From the NCBI GenBank assembly GCA_002495065.1, contig DADT01000009.1:1-11435 (forward strand): a stretch of 11,435 bases of DNA, given 5' to 3'. The first letter of the stretch is position 1, and each line of letters begins with the position of its first letter. Shown piece after piece: positions 1 through 5,998 of the stretch. Both the position numbers and the translations under genes were made by a program. The stretch is from Methanoregula sp. UBA471. Lineage in GTDB: Archaea > Halobacteriota > Methanomicrobia > Methanomicrobiales > Methanospirillaceae. Under the pieces are notes generated by a model. The model was given only the letters and a program-made list of their open reading frames with translations. It did no database searches and was not told the DNA's origin.

Positions 1-224
1 ATATTCACGTGCTGGGGACCCCTGATGGAGTTTTCACGGAAATCATTGATTGAGGAGAGATCTTTACCCTCGTAGGCCCTGACTTCAGTACCCTGGAGGG
101 CAATGGGTTTACCAAACCAGACCCCCTGGCCGATGAGAAGGAGCAGCACAGCTGCTACGAGACTGACAGCTATAATAACGATGACCAGAGCGCTCTTTGT
201 ACTCATTATCTTATGAGCTGTCAT
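1..224 (-). CDS. Membrane-anchored protein, N-terminal part; probable molybdopterin-dependent oxidoreductase (partial)
   Basis: Reading the minus strand from ATG at 224 gives 74 uninterrupted codons to the window edge; the C-terminal part is missing. A short charged start (MTAHKIMSTK) is followed by a strongly hydrophobic segment of about 22 residues (roughly residues 12-33), which would act as a signal anchor facing outward. After it comes the stretch EVRAYEGKDLSSINDFRENS followed by IRGPQHVN. I recognise this from memory as the entry to the sulfite-oxidase-like molybdopterin-binding domain in methanogen proteins annotated as molybdopterin-dependent oxidoreductases. The catalytic domain and its cofactor Cys lie outside the window, so the function is tentative. 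ATG at 206 (residue 7) is an alternative start; neither has a clear ribosome site. A TATA-like box on this strand at 254-262 fits the upstream ATG with a very short leader. The gene is divergent from the chagasin gene. Confidence 0.62.
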   Translation of the reverse strand, partial: MTAHKIMSTKSALVIVIIAVSLVAAVLLLLIGQGVWFGKPIALQGTEVRAYEGKDLSSINDFRENSIRGPQHVN

Positions 225-253
225 GCGGGACTCATTAATGATCGCTTGGAGGC

Positions 254-262
254 AGTTTATGA
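254..262 (-). promoter_or_regulatory. Candidate TATA box for the partial left-edge gene
   Basis: The minus strand reads TCATAAAC here. Its centre is about 33 nt before the ATG at 224, which would put the transcript start only a few bases before the start codon. It is a plausible archaeal TATA box, judged by spacing and composition only. Confidence 0.35.
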
Positions 263-360
263 GAAGATCCTATTCGCGAGTCCATGCAACATCGCTTTCT
301 ACCAATACAGACGATGCAAAGAGGAACTGTACTTTATTGCGGATTATTTTTTAATAACAC

Positions 361-372
361 CGAAAATTTTCG
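361..372. promoter_or_regulatory. 12-bp perfect palindrome in a divergent promoter region
   Basis: CGAAAATTTTCG is a perfect 12-bp palindrome. It lies between the divergent partial oxidoreductase and chagasin genes, with its centre about 24 bp upstream of the chagasin TATA box. That is where an archaeal dimeric regulator could bind next to the BRE/TATA. An operator role is inference; AT-rich palindromes of this length also arise by chance. Confidence 0.3.
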
Positions 373-385
373 CAGTTTAATAAAA

Positions 386-395
386 CCATATATAA
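386..395 (+). promoter_or_regulatory. TATA box of the chagasin-like gene
   Basis: CCATATATAA lies about 50 nt before the ATG at 440, preceded by the A-rich TAAAA of a possible BRE. Transcription would start near 415-420, leaving a leader of about 20-25 nt that contains the ribosome site AAAGGAGA (423-430), 9 nt before the ATG. This is a well-formed archaeal promoter. Confidence 0.6.
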
Positions 396-439
396 CTCTG
401 CATTAAAGATCTGAATATCATAAAAGGAGAATTGGTTGT

Positions 440-889
440 ATGAATGGTATCTCAATTATCAGTCTCGTGGTGTGCTGCCTTGTTGCTGTCGCATGTTCAG
501 GGTGCATCGGATCCGGTCCGGGGAACCAGACCTTGTCTCCGACACCAACGGGAACCCCTGTCCTTGTCGGTAACCTTGTAGTCAACGAATCGCAGAACAC
601 TGCGACGGTGTACATGAACCAGAGTAAAATTATCACGGTCAGACTGGCGGAAAACCCCACCACCGGATTCCAGTGGAACCTGACGACGACACCAGGCCTC
701 CGGATCATAAAGGACCAATACGTACCCTCAGATACCTCAGGTCAGATGGTTGGATCCGGCGGGACCCATGTCTGGGACATTTCAACTGAGATGCCCGGCC
801 AGCAGGAGATTCGGGCAGTTTACAAGCGTTCGTGGGAACCGACAACCGGCAATGAGTCCGCATTCTCAATGAAGATTATCGTAACCTAG
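440..889 (+). CDS. Chagasin-family (MEROPS I42) cysteine protease inhibitor, lipoprotein
   Basis: This 149-residue protein has the three loop motifs of the chagasin/ICP family in the right order: NPTTGF (72-77), GSGGTHVW (105-112) and the Arg-x-Trp-type loop YKRSWEP (128-134). In the family these loops wedge into the active-site cleft of papain-like (C1) proteases. The N-terminus has a hydrophobic signal segment (residues 4-18) ending in a lipobox-like CSGC with Cys22 as the likely lipidated residue. The Cys at lipobox position -3 is unusual. A low-complexity Thr/Pro/Gly linker (about 25-42) then leads to the inhibitor domain, so the protein should be tethered to the outer face of the membrane. 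The start is fixed by AAAGGAGA 9 nt upstream and a TATA box at 386-395. The gene ends in T-rich DNA and is probably monocistronic. Whether it guards against external proteases or controls a self protease cannot be told from the window. Confidence 0.85.
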   Translation: MNGISIISLVVCCLVAVACSGCIGSGPGNQTLSPTPTGTPVLVGNLVVNESQNTATVYMNQSKIITVRLAENPTTGFQWNLTTTPGLRIIKDQYVPSDTSGQMVGSGGTHVWDISTEMPGQQEIRAVYKRSWEPTTGNESAFSMKIIVT

Positions 890-895
890 AAAATT

Positions 896-919
896 GAAAA
901 ATTTTTTTCCTCTTTTTTC
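896..919 (+). terminator. T-rich terminator after the chagasin-like gene
   Basis: Two T tracts, T7 at 902-908 and T6 at 913-918, begin about 12 nt after the TAG stop. Consecutive oligo-T tracts without a hairpin are the usual archaeal termination signal. Confidence 0.55.
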
Positions 920-1098
920 ATTATCATAAAAGCACTCCGTGGAAAAACAAGATTATCTCAGGAAAAACAACGGCACCCTAAACATTTCCCGTTATGGTAA
1001 CCCGGCATAATATATTCCCGCGGACTGCGTTTTCTACCGGGGAGCAGATAAGATATGATTACGGTCAATCACCAGAACTTTCCTGGAGTGGTTTTGCC

Positions 1099-1500
1099 TC
1101 ATCCACTCAGGCGATACGATCCCGGTGTGCATCGCCCAAAGTATTCCTCATAAATCAGGGGGATATTGATATCGTCAGGAGCCTGGTAAGGTCTGGGCCG
1201 GTATCCCAGGATCCTTCGCATATCCTGCCGGATGAAAAATGAGCGTTTCTTCACCAGTGTCCTCTGTTTTCCTGTCGGTACGGGCAGATTATGGATATGA
1301 TCATGGCAGAGCTGGCAGACAATAAGGATGCGTGTAGACGGGTCGCGCTTCATCTCTTTATAGAGACTACGTGAGATCTGATGGATTTCCAGACAGTATT
1401 CAGGATGATACTCGTGACAAAGCTCACAGGTATATTCAACAGCAATCCTGAGTTTCTGCTCCTGCGCAGGTGTTATCTTCATCGAGTCTGTTTCAGGCAT
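1099..1500 (-). CDS. HNH-type zinc-knuckle protein (putative HNH endonuclease)
   Basis: The product has 133 residues. CELC (25-28) and CQLCHDHIH (62-70) form two CxxC knuckles. Between them lies LEIHQI (38-43), whose His40 is placed like the first His of the HNH (beta-beta-alpha metal) fold; the later His residues at 66, 68 and 70 can complete the metal site. This is the pattern of McrA-like HNH nucleases, which cut DNA. Here the HNH core is nearly the whole protein and no specificity domain is visible, so substrate and role are unknown. The basic segment GKQRTLVKKRSFFIRQDMRR (77-96) could contact nucleic acid. GAGAAGG just before the ATG at 1500 is too close for an ideal ribosome site, so Met7 is a possible alternative start. 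The gene begins 17 nt after the small ORF 1518-1751 on the same strand and is probably co-transcribed with it. The plus-strand reading frame over the same DNA has no domain signature. Confidence 0.72.
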   Translation of the reverse strand: MPETDSMKITPAQEQKLRIAVEYTCELCHEYHPEYCLEIHQISRSLYKEMKRDPSTRILIVCQLCHDHIHNLPVPTGKQRTLVKKRSFFIRQDMRRILGYRPRPYQAPDDINIPLIYEEYFGRCTPGSYRLSG

Positions 1501-1517
1501 ATCCTTCTCAGCTCAGA

Positions 1518-1751
1518 TCACCCGTCCATTGTCTGGAAGAAGATAAAAGATTTCTGCTGAGGTACATAGTTCCCGCACCCGTTATCCAGTCTGATATCCT
1601 CTCTTTCAAAAGAATGTATTTTTTTGCCTGCCATTTGTTCTTTTTCTGAAAGTACGAGAGGAATAATTTTTCCCGGTTTGGGGTTCACCCCATGCAGCCC
1701 TTCAACCGGACCTTGATATTTTATGGCCCGGAACTTCAAGCAGGAATTCAA
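1518..1751 (-). CDS. Small protein of unknown function (77 aa, start uncertain)
   Basis: I do not recognise this family. The frame runs 77 codons from a TTG at 1751, and no ATG lies upstream of it before the in-frame stop of the peroxiredoxin gene at 1791-1793. The middle part looks like a genuine protein: YQGPVEGLHGVNPKPGKIIP (residues 12-31) then LVLSEKEQMAGKK, a Gly/Pro-rich strand-turn region followed by a charged segment. The C-terminus is richer in aromatic residues. There is no signal peptide or membrane segment and no obvious ribosome site at the TTG. It lies 39 nt after the peroxiredoxin and 17 nt before the HNH gene on the same strand, so it may be the middle gene of a three-gene unit. 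It could also be the 3' remnant of a longer decayed gene. Confidence 0.45.
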   Translation of the reverse strand: MNSCLKFRAIKYQGPVEGLHGVNPKPGKIIPLVLSEKEQMAGKKIHSFEREDIRLDNGCGNYVPQQKSFIFFQTMDG

Positions 1752-1790
1752 TCCGGTTAATCCAGATTTGTAGTGTCGGAGTGCTTGAAA

Positions 1791-2270
1791 TCAGGAGATT
1801 TTGAGATTTTTAATAAACGTAATCACTTCCTGTATATCCGGCACTGAGTGCACCGGATATACTTTGACAAACACTACTCTCTGTTTCTCGTCAACAATAA
1901 CATTCGCCCGTTCGGAAAAACCATTCGCAAACCTGAAGAGACCATACTGTTCAGCTACCATCCCATGAGGCCAGAAATCACAGAGGAGGGGTGTTTTGGA
2001 TATGCTGAGATTTTCTGCCCACGCCTTTTTACACGGTATGGAATCTACACTGATGCCAACAGCAACGGTATTAAGTGAGGTGAAGGTGTCCAGGTTATCT
2101 TCCAGGGATTTCATCTGGGCAGCACAGAAAGGTGTCCATGCAAGGGGATGGAAGGAAAGGAGCGTTCGCTTACCCATATTTTCAAAAAGATCGAAAGTCT
2201 TGTCATTCTGATCCTTCAAAGAGAAATTCCCTGCCGGATCTCCCGGCTGGATTATCTGCTGCGGCCGCAT
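1791..2270 (-). CDS. Peroxiredoxin (AhpC/TSA family)
   Basis: This is a thioredoxin-fold peroxidase that reduces hydrogen peroxide or organic hydroperoxides in the cytoplasm. Numbered from the ATG at 2270 (159 residues), the peroxidatic motif PxxxTxxC is PLAWTPFC (42-49), with Cys49 as the attacking residue and Thr46 beside it. The family Arg is Arg121 in SERANVIVDE. GISVDS (72-77) and the C-terminal helix (145-157) match the fold, and there is no signal peptide. Two further cysteines, Cys80 and Cys97, are not at the usual BCP/PrxQ resolving position, so it may act as a 1-Cys enzyme or use an unusual resolving Cys. The 2270 start is preferred because GGTGA lies 4 nt upstream; the ATG at 2291 would add seven residues, but its purine-rich GAGAGG abuts the codon. 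It heads a minus-strand set with the small ORF and the HNH gene. I see no convincing TATA box for it. Confidence 0.85.
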   Translation of the reverse strand: MRPQQIIQPGDPAGNFSLKDQNDKTFDLFENMGKRTLLSFHPLAWTPFCAAQMKSLEDNLDTFTSLNTVAVGISVDSIPCKKAWAENLSISKTPLLCDFWPHGMVAEQYGLFRFANGFSERANVIVDEKQRVVFVKVYPVHSVPDIQEVITFIKNLKIS

Positions 2271-2291
2271 TCGTTCACCAACACTATTCAT

Positions 2292-2571
2292 CCTCTCGTT
2301 TATCTGATATCAGGCTTTTTGTTGAGGCCGGTCCTGGTTTGTCAGGTAGACATAAGATCATACTTCAGGGAAATCCGCACTTTCATGTATTCACGCCGGC
2401 TATGCTTCCTGCATACGTGATCCTGCCAGAACGAGACTCTTTGATGACTCGGTACCAAGGAGGGGGCAACTAAGAAACAGGTACTCTTCCATTCATGGGT
2501 AAATGAGCCGGGTTCACCGCATCAAACAGGAATTTTCAGAAGAATGAAGTAAAGAAAAAGTGTTCTTTCAT
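2292..2571. other. Intergenic region upstream of the peroxiredoxin, no gene supported
   Basis: This stretch lies between two minus-strand genes. The longer plus-strand frames that cross it extend over the peroxiredoxin and have no protein-like features. A 14-codon minus-strand frame with a GTGA before its ATG (2342-2386) is too short to support. It should hold the peroxiredoxin promoter, but no convincing TATA box is visible. An AGGAGGGGG at 2458-2466 resembles a ribosome site but is not followed by a start codon. Confidence 0.4.
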
Positions 2572-2573
2572 TC
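2542..2573 (-). terminator. Hairpin plus T-rich terminator of the agmatine deiminase fusion gene
   Basis: AAAGAA (2551-2556) and TTCTTT (2563-2568) pair around a 6-nt loop, and GAATG (2542-2546) pairs with CATTC (2569-2573) beyond a 4-nt bulge. On the minus strand this overlaps the TGA stop (2572-2574) and is T-rich. It could act as a terminator or a 3'-end stabilising structure. Confidence 0.4.
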
Positions 2574-4494
2574 ATAAACGGGGCTGCTGCTGCGAGGCAC
2601 AATGGAATGTACCGAAACCTTCAACCAGGGCACGGGCATCGATCCCGACTACTTTCCTGTCAGGATAGAGACTCTGCAGGATCTGCAGAGCCACTGCATC
2701 ATTCGGGTCATTGAAAACCGGTACGATAATCGCAGTGTTGCCAATATAAAAATTCGTGTAGGTAGCCGGCAATCGCTCATCTCCACTGGCAACTCGTGCC
2801 GGCATCGGGAGCTTCACGACTGTGAGCGGCCTTCCATCCTGGTCGGTGGATTTTTTCAGGATCTCGTAATTTTCATGCAGGGCCGGGTAATTTTCATCCG
2901 CTGTGTCGCTCTCATATGCACACACGACTGTCGACGGGGCGACGAAACGGGCGATATCATCGATATGGCCATCGGTATCGTCCCCGACAATGCCCTCATT
3001 CAGCCAGATAATCTTCACGACCCCGAGATATTCTTTTAACAACTCTTCAATCTCTTCGGAAGAGAGGGACGGGTTCCGGTTCGGGTTGAGAAGACATGCC
3101 CGGGTAGTTATCACCGTGCCACGGCCGTTCACATCCACAGATCCACCCTCAAGCACGATCCCCGGGACAAACAGGGGCAGTTCAAGCCGCCGGTTCATTA
3201 CGTCAGGGATCTTCCCGTCCCGCAGCTGGTCTTCATATTTCCCGCCCCATGCATTGAAGTTCCAGCGTACCATCGCAATCCTCTTCAATGCACGGTTGAT
3301 TACAAAAGTCGGGCCATAATCCCTGATCCAGACATCCGAGAACTCAGTTGTATGGAGGATAACCCGTGAGAGATCGACACCGTCTTCACGAAGCCTCGCG
3401 CGTATCTTGCGGTGTGCAACTGCACTGGGGACGAAAAGTTCCACCCGTTCAGAAGTGTGGATCGCCCGTATAAATTCATAAAATGCATTTTCAACGGCAG
3501 GAAGCCGCGGGAAGGTATTTTTGTTATGGGGCCATGAAAGCCAGACGCACTCGTGCGGTTCCCATTCCGCCGGCATATGGAACCCACGGTTCCGCGGTGT
3601 ATCTCCCTGACGAATGTCGGGAAACGTCACATCTTCGCCAGAGAATGCAGTGCAGACAGATCCATAGGTATCAGGACGACGGTTCCGGAAAAAACCCCAC
3701 GATTCACGAACTGAGGTGTTCATGGATAAATCAAGAGATGCGATGACTGTCTCTTCCGCGTCATTGCTTTGGACGACGATCTTGCCAAATGCGTCGCAGA
3801 TAAATGAGCCCCCGAAGAAATGGATATCAGCTTCCTGGCCTACCCGGTTAACAGCTGCAACATGGACACTGTTGGCTACTGCATGGCCTCTCTGGATCAA
3901 AGCCCAGGCTTCATGCCAGTCACCTTCAACCGGTTCTTCACATGAAGGGTGCCCTATGGCAGTCGGGTAAAAAATGATCTCGGCGCCATCGAGGGCAACA
4001 CTTCGTGCTGCCTCCGGGAACCACTGGTCATAACAGATAAGGACCGCAATACGCCCGTACCGGGTTGAATGAACCTGGTACCGGTCCCCGGGATAAAAGC
4101 AGCCTTTTTCAAAAAAACCGGGATCCTGAGGTATATGGACTTTGTGATACGGTGTGTGGAGAGTGCCGTCAGCGTCGATAATAACCGCCGAGTTGTAGAA
4201 CCTGCCATCAGTTGCCTTCTCAAAGAGAGGGACAATGATTACTACCTTGTGCTGGCGTGCAATCTCAGAAAATGCACGGGTGGAGACTCCCGGAATCGTT
4301 TCTGCGAACTGAGATGCATCAACACCGATTCCCTGTGCGAAATAGCGGGTCCGGTAGAGTTCAGGGAGGCAGATAATCTGCGATCCGTTTTTTGCCGCCT
4401 GCTCAACATTGGCTAACGCTTTCTTGAAATTCTCTTCGGAATCTGGTCCTGCGGCCATCTGTATAAGGCCCACGATTACACTTTTTTGCTGCAT
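2572..4494 (-). CDS. Fused N-carbamoylputrescine amidohydrolase / agmatine deiminase (AguB-AguA)
   Basis: The 640-residue open frame carries two complete enzymes. Residues 5-285 are a carbon-nitrogen hydrolase (nitrilase superfamily) with Glu45 (ICLPELY), Lys118 (YHKVHIP) and Cys154 (ICYDQWFPEAA), close to plant/bacterial N-carbamoylputrescine amidase. Residues 305-640 are an agmatine deiminase of the PAD_porph/AguA fold: AEWEPHECVWLSWPH (309-323), WIRDYGPT (389-396), WNFNAWGGKY (411-420), LEGGSVDVNGRGT (448-460), DDTDGHIDD with His510, and the C-terminal nucleophile Cys632 in FHCASQQQP. Together they would convert agmatine to N-carbamoylputrescine plus ammonia, then to putrescine, CO2 and ammonia, in the cytoplasm. 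Each half has about the normal length of the stand-alone enzyme and joins through a short linker (about 286-304) with no stop or frame change. The domain order is reversed relative to reaction order. The ATG at 4494 has GAGG 3 nt upstream. No arginine decarboxylase lies in the window. Confidence 0.93.
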   Translation of the reverse strand: MQQKSVIVGLIQMAAGPDSEENFKKALANVEQAAKNGSQIICLPELYRTRYFAQGIGVDASQFAETIPGVSTRAFSEIARQHKVVIIVPLFEKATDGRFYNSAVIIDADGTLHTPYHKVHIPQDPGFFEKGCFYPGDRYQVHSTRYGRIAVLICYDQWFPEAARSVALDGAEIIFYPTAIGHPSCEEPVEGDWHEAWALIQRGHAVANSVHVAAVNRVGQEADIHFFGGSFICDAFGKIVVQSNDAEETVIASLDLSMNTSVRESWGFFRNRRPDTYGSVCTAFSGEDVTFPDIRQGDTPRNRGFHMPAEWEPHECVWLSWPHNKNTFPRLPAVENAFYEFIRAIHTSERVELFVPSAVAHRKIRARLREDGVDLSRVILHTTEFSDVWIRDYGPTFVINRALKRIAMVRWNFNAWGGKYEDQLRDGKIPDVMNRRLELPLFVPGIVLEGGSVDVNGRGTVITTRACLLNPNRNPSLSSEEIEELLKEYLGVVKIIWLNEGIVGDDTDGHIDDIARFVAPSTVVCAYESDTADENYPALHENYEILKKSTDQDGRPLTVVKLPMPARVASGDERLPATYTNFYIGNTAIIVPVFNDPNDAVALQILQSLYPDRKVVGIDARALVEGFGTFHCASQQQPRL

Positions 4495-4526
4495 ACGCCT
4501 CGTGATATACGAGTTTTTTTTACTAT

Positions 4527-4535
4527 GATAATATG
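4527..4535 (-). promoter_or_regulatory. Candidate TATA box of the agmatine deiminase fusion gene
   Basis: The minus strand reads CATATTATC, centred about 37 nt before the ATG at 4494. The transcript would start near 4505, leaving an 11-nt leader that still contains the GAGG ribosome site (4498-4501). Confidence 0.45.
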
Positions 4536-4790
4536 CTATCCAACCGGATTTGGTACCAGTTGTTCCTGATAAAATTAAAAACAGGCCTGTATTACGGTGA
4601 CAATCTTACAAAATAACTTCAGTTACCCATGGGTGAGCGGCATAATTGCATCCAGCACTTCTCAACCCAGAAAAGCCGGACAACTGCACATGACTTGCTG
4701 GCTGAGCCTGCAGTTACGTATTTTTTTTCTGCCATGTGGTGAAAATGGAAAATATACAAAACAAAAAGAATAATAAATTCAACAAAAAGG

Positions 4791-4823
4791 AAAATATATA
4801 TTCTAAAATGTTAATTATAATTT
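4791..4823 (+). promoter_or_regulatory. Candidate TATA boxes of the membrane protein gene
   Basis: Two AT-only boxes lie before the ATG at 4849: AAAATATATATTC (4791-4803), giving a leader of about 24 nt, and TTAATTATAATTT (4811-4823), giving a leader of about 6 nt. The sequence alone does not decide between them. Upstream ribosome-site matches are weak, so a near-leaderless transcript from the second box is plausible. Confidence 0.5.
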
Positions 4824-4848
4824 ACATTAGAAAGGGAAGTCGGACATT

Positions 4849-5184
4849 ATGGATCGAATTGAATATAAAAAACTCACTCGCCCGGAACGCAGTACCGGAT
4901 GGCAGGGAGGGCAGACGCTCGTTACCCTCACCGCCGGTGCCTGCCTGCTCGCACTCGTCATAGCCCTTAAAAATTTTCTCGATGTTCCCACGGAACGGCT
5001 CACTATGGATCTTGTAATGAGCATCTGTATTTTAGGGGGTCTGGCCACCTCCTATCCCCTTGTCACGAGGAGACGAACGGATTCTGTCATCAGCCACCCG
5101 GGCCTCTGGATTGTTGGAATCGTCACGGTAACCATGGCCATCATTGTCCTGCACGCTGTCGGATTTCCAGGATTACTGTCATAA
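4849..5184 (+). CDS. Small integral membrane protein, three predicted helices
   Basis: The product has 111 residues. I do not recognise the family with confidence. A basic, polar N-terminus (MDRIEYKKLTRPERSTG) is followed by three hydrophobic segments, at about 24-43, 53-72 and 84-105, with the charged loop RRRTDS between the second and third. The positive-inside rule puts the N-terminus and that loop in the cytoplasm. There is no signal peptidase site, catalytic motif or metal motif. Codon use looks normal for the window although the promoter region is very AT-rich. The next plus-strand gene is a small Xre-type regulator 261 nt downstream. Pairs of a small multi-helix membrane protein and a regulator of about 70 residues recur in archaea and Firmicutes, which supports a functional link, but the role is unknown. 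A sensor or transport role would be guesswork. Confidence 0.72.
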   Translation: MDRIEYKKLTRPERSTGWQGGQTLVTLTAGACLLALVIALKNFLDVPTERLTMDLVMSICILGGLATSYPLVTRRRTDSVISHPGLWIVGIVTVTMAIIVLHAVGFPGLLS

Positions 5185-5430
5185 CATAAACAATCCCCCT
5201 TTCAACCAGGTTGAGCCAATGTTTTCCAGGGTCCGAGACGCGATTATCCAGCATGGCAGCATGTGCTGTATTACGATCCCTGTCTCTTCCCGTCTTTGCA
5301 GTCATATCCAACTTCCGGAATCCCCGGGAACTCATGGGATAATGGTCAGGGACAAACGGGTATCGGGGACCGTGACGGTACCTTTCTCTCAACGCCCTGT
5401 CATTCCTCTCCCATCACGAATAGCAGCAAC

Positions 5431-5436
5431 AGGAGG
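5431..5436 (+). promoter_or_regulatory. Ribosome binding site fixing the start of the HTH gene
   Basis: AGGAGG is a six-base match to the 16S 3' end and sits 9 nt before the ATG at 5446. The open frame extends far upstream in phase (to 5263), but those residues are not protein-like. This site supports the short 74-residue product. Confidence 0.7.
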
Positions 5437-5445
5437 GCAGCTGGA

Positions 5446-5670
5446 ATGAAAAACAGGATAAAAGTCTACCGGGCATTGCGCAACCTCACTCAGGAAGTCC
5501 TGGCCGACCAGCTGGGAGTGACGCGGCAGACGATCCTTGCGATAGAGAAAGAGAAGTATGATCCTTCGCTTGAACTCGCGTTCAGGATTTCCCGGTTGTT
5601 CAGAGTCCCGATAGATAAAATGTTCCTGTTCGAAACTGATGGGGAAGATCAGCCACTTTTTGAAGATTAA
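5446..5670 (+). CDS. Xre/Cro-family helix-turn-helix transcriptional regulator
   Basis: This is a 74-residue, single-domain DNA-binding protein. The HTH spans about residues 5-60. TQEVLADQLGVTRQTI (15-30) gives helices 2 and 3, and the recognition helix is followed by AIEKEKYDPSLELAFRISRL, a hallmark of short Xre regulators of this class. There is no effector or dimerisation domain; the acidic tail (FETDGEDQPLFED) may be flexible. It would bind DNA as a dimer, typically near its own promoter. The start at 5446 is chosen for the AGGAGG site. No TATA box is visible in the GC-rich 261 nt before it, so it is probably read from the promoter of the membrane protein gene. Family identity is certain; the regulated genes are inferred from position only. 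Confidence 0.88.
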   Translation: MKNRIKVYRALRNLTQEVLADQLGVTRQTILAIEKEKYDPSLELAFRISRLFRVPIDKMFLFETDGEDQPLFED

Positions 5671-5998
5671 AACAAAGGAACCCATAAGCGATATCGGGTA
5701 CCCGGGTGTTTCCCATTCTGGGAGAGCCGGTCTGTACAACTTATGTAGAAACGGGCATGAACAGGGATGGTTCTCACCCAAACCATGAAAATTGTGAAGG
5801 TACGACTGCCATACGACAGGCTCTTGAAAGACCGGAGGTGGAGTTTTCAGCTCATTGAAGCGCCGCGGGGGCGATCCCTTCGGGGGCGGCGCAGGTCATC
5901 GCACTACCGGGATTGGCAATTCCCGAAATTACAGGAATTGTTCAATTTACTATGAAAATAGGTGACCTAACGTTTCACCCCGCGAGAGTATTCAATTT
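5671..5998. other. Gene-poor stretch after the HTH regulator, with structured repeats
   Basis: No convincing gene is visible. The only sizeable plus-strand frame (5767-5955, 62 codons) runs through the GC-rich hairpin repeat, reads as Arg-rich low-complexity sequence there and lacks a good ribosome site. Other structure here includes a 10-bp palindrome CGGGTACCCG (5695-5704), the repeat at 5861-5891, a snap-back sequence near 5908-5925 and a GGTGA...TCACC inverted pair (5961-5979). Confidence 0.4.
5861..5891 (+). repeat. GC-rich hairpin repeat, copy 1
   Basis: This is a 31-nt block whose ends CGCCGC and GCGGCG are exact complements and whose interior has CCC-TTC-GGG pairing. The reverse complement of 11347-11376 matches it base for base, except that AT here corresponds to a single T there. 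Two copies in opposite orientation, both in intergenic DNA, point to a dispersed repeat family. It belongs to neither flanking gene. Confidence 0.75.

Larger units (their letters stand above)
4495..4848. other. Divergent intergenic region, AT-rich on the right
   Basis: The region separates the minus-strand fusion gene from the plus-strand membrane protein gene. It holds the promoters of both genes, a 10-bp palindrome ACCCATGGGT (4625-4634) and a T-run (about 4721-4729). From about 4730 it becomes strongly AT-rich. An open frame over the AT-rich part reads mostly Lys/Asn/Ile and then runs into the membrane protein gene in another frame, so I do not accept it as a gene. Confidence 0.4.

Noticed and set aside
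994..1242. Plus-strand 82-codon frame overlapping the HNH gene
   Set aside because: It lies mostly antisense to the HNH gene, which has clear CxxC/His motifs. The plus-strand product has no domain features and no ribosome site.
2342..2386. 14-codon minus-strand frame before the peroxiredoxin, with GTGA upstream of its ATG
   Set aside because: It is too short to separate from chance, with no conservation evidence available; noted only as a possible leader peptide.
4736..4963. 75-codon plus-strand frame starting in the AT-rich promoter region
   Set aside because: The first part is Lys/Asn/Ile low-complexity from AT-rich DNA with embedded TATA boxes; the rest is a shifted reading of the membrane protein gene.
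5144..5449. 101-codon frame bridging the membrane protein and HTH genes, with an ATGA overlap
   Set aside because: The coupling-like overlap is tempting, but the composition is Pro/Ser/His-rich without secondary-structure pattern, it begins inside the membrane protein gene, and it has no ribosome site.
5767..5955. 62-codon plus-strand frame through the GC-rich repeat
   Set aside because: The frame reads the hairpin repeat as Arg/Gly low complexity and has only a poor ribosome site.
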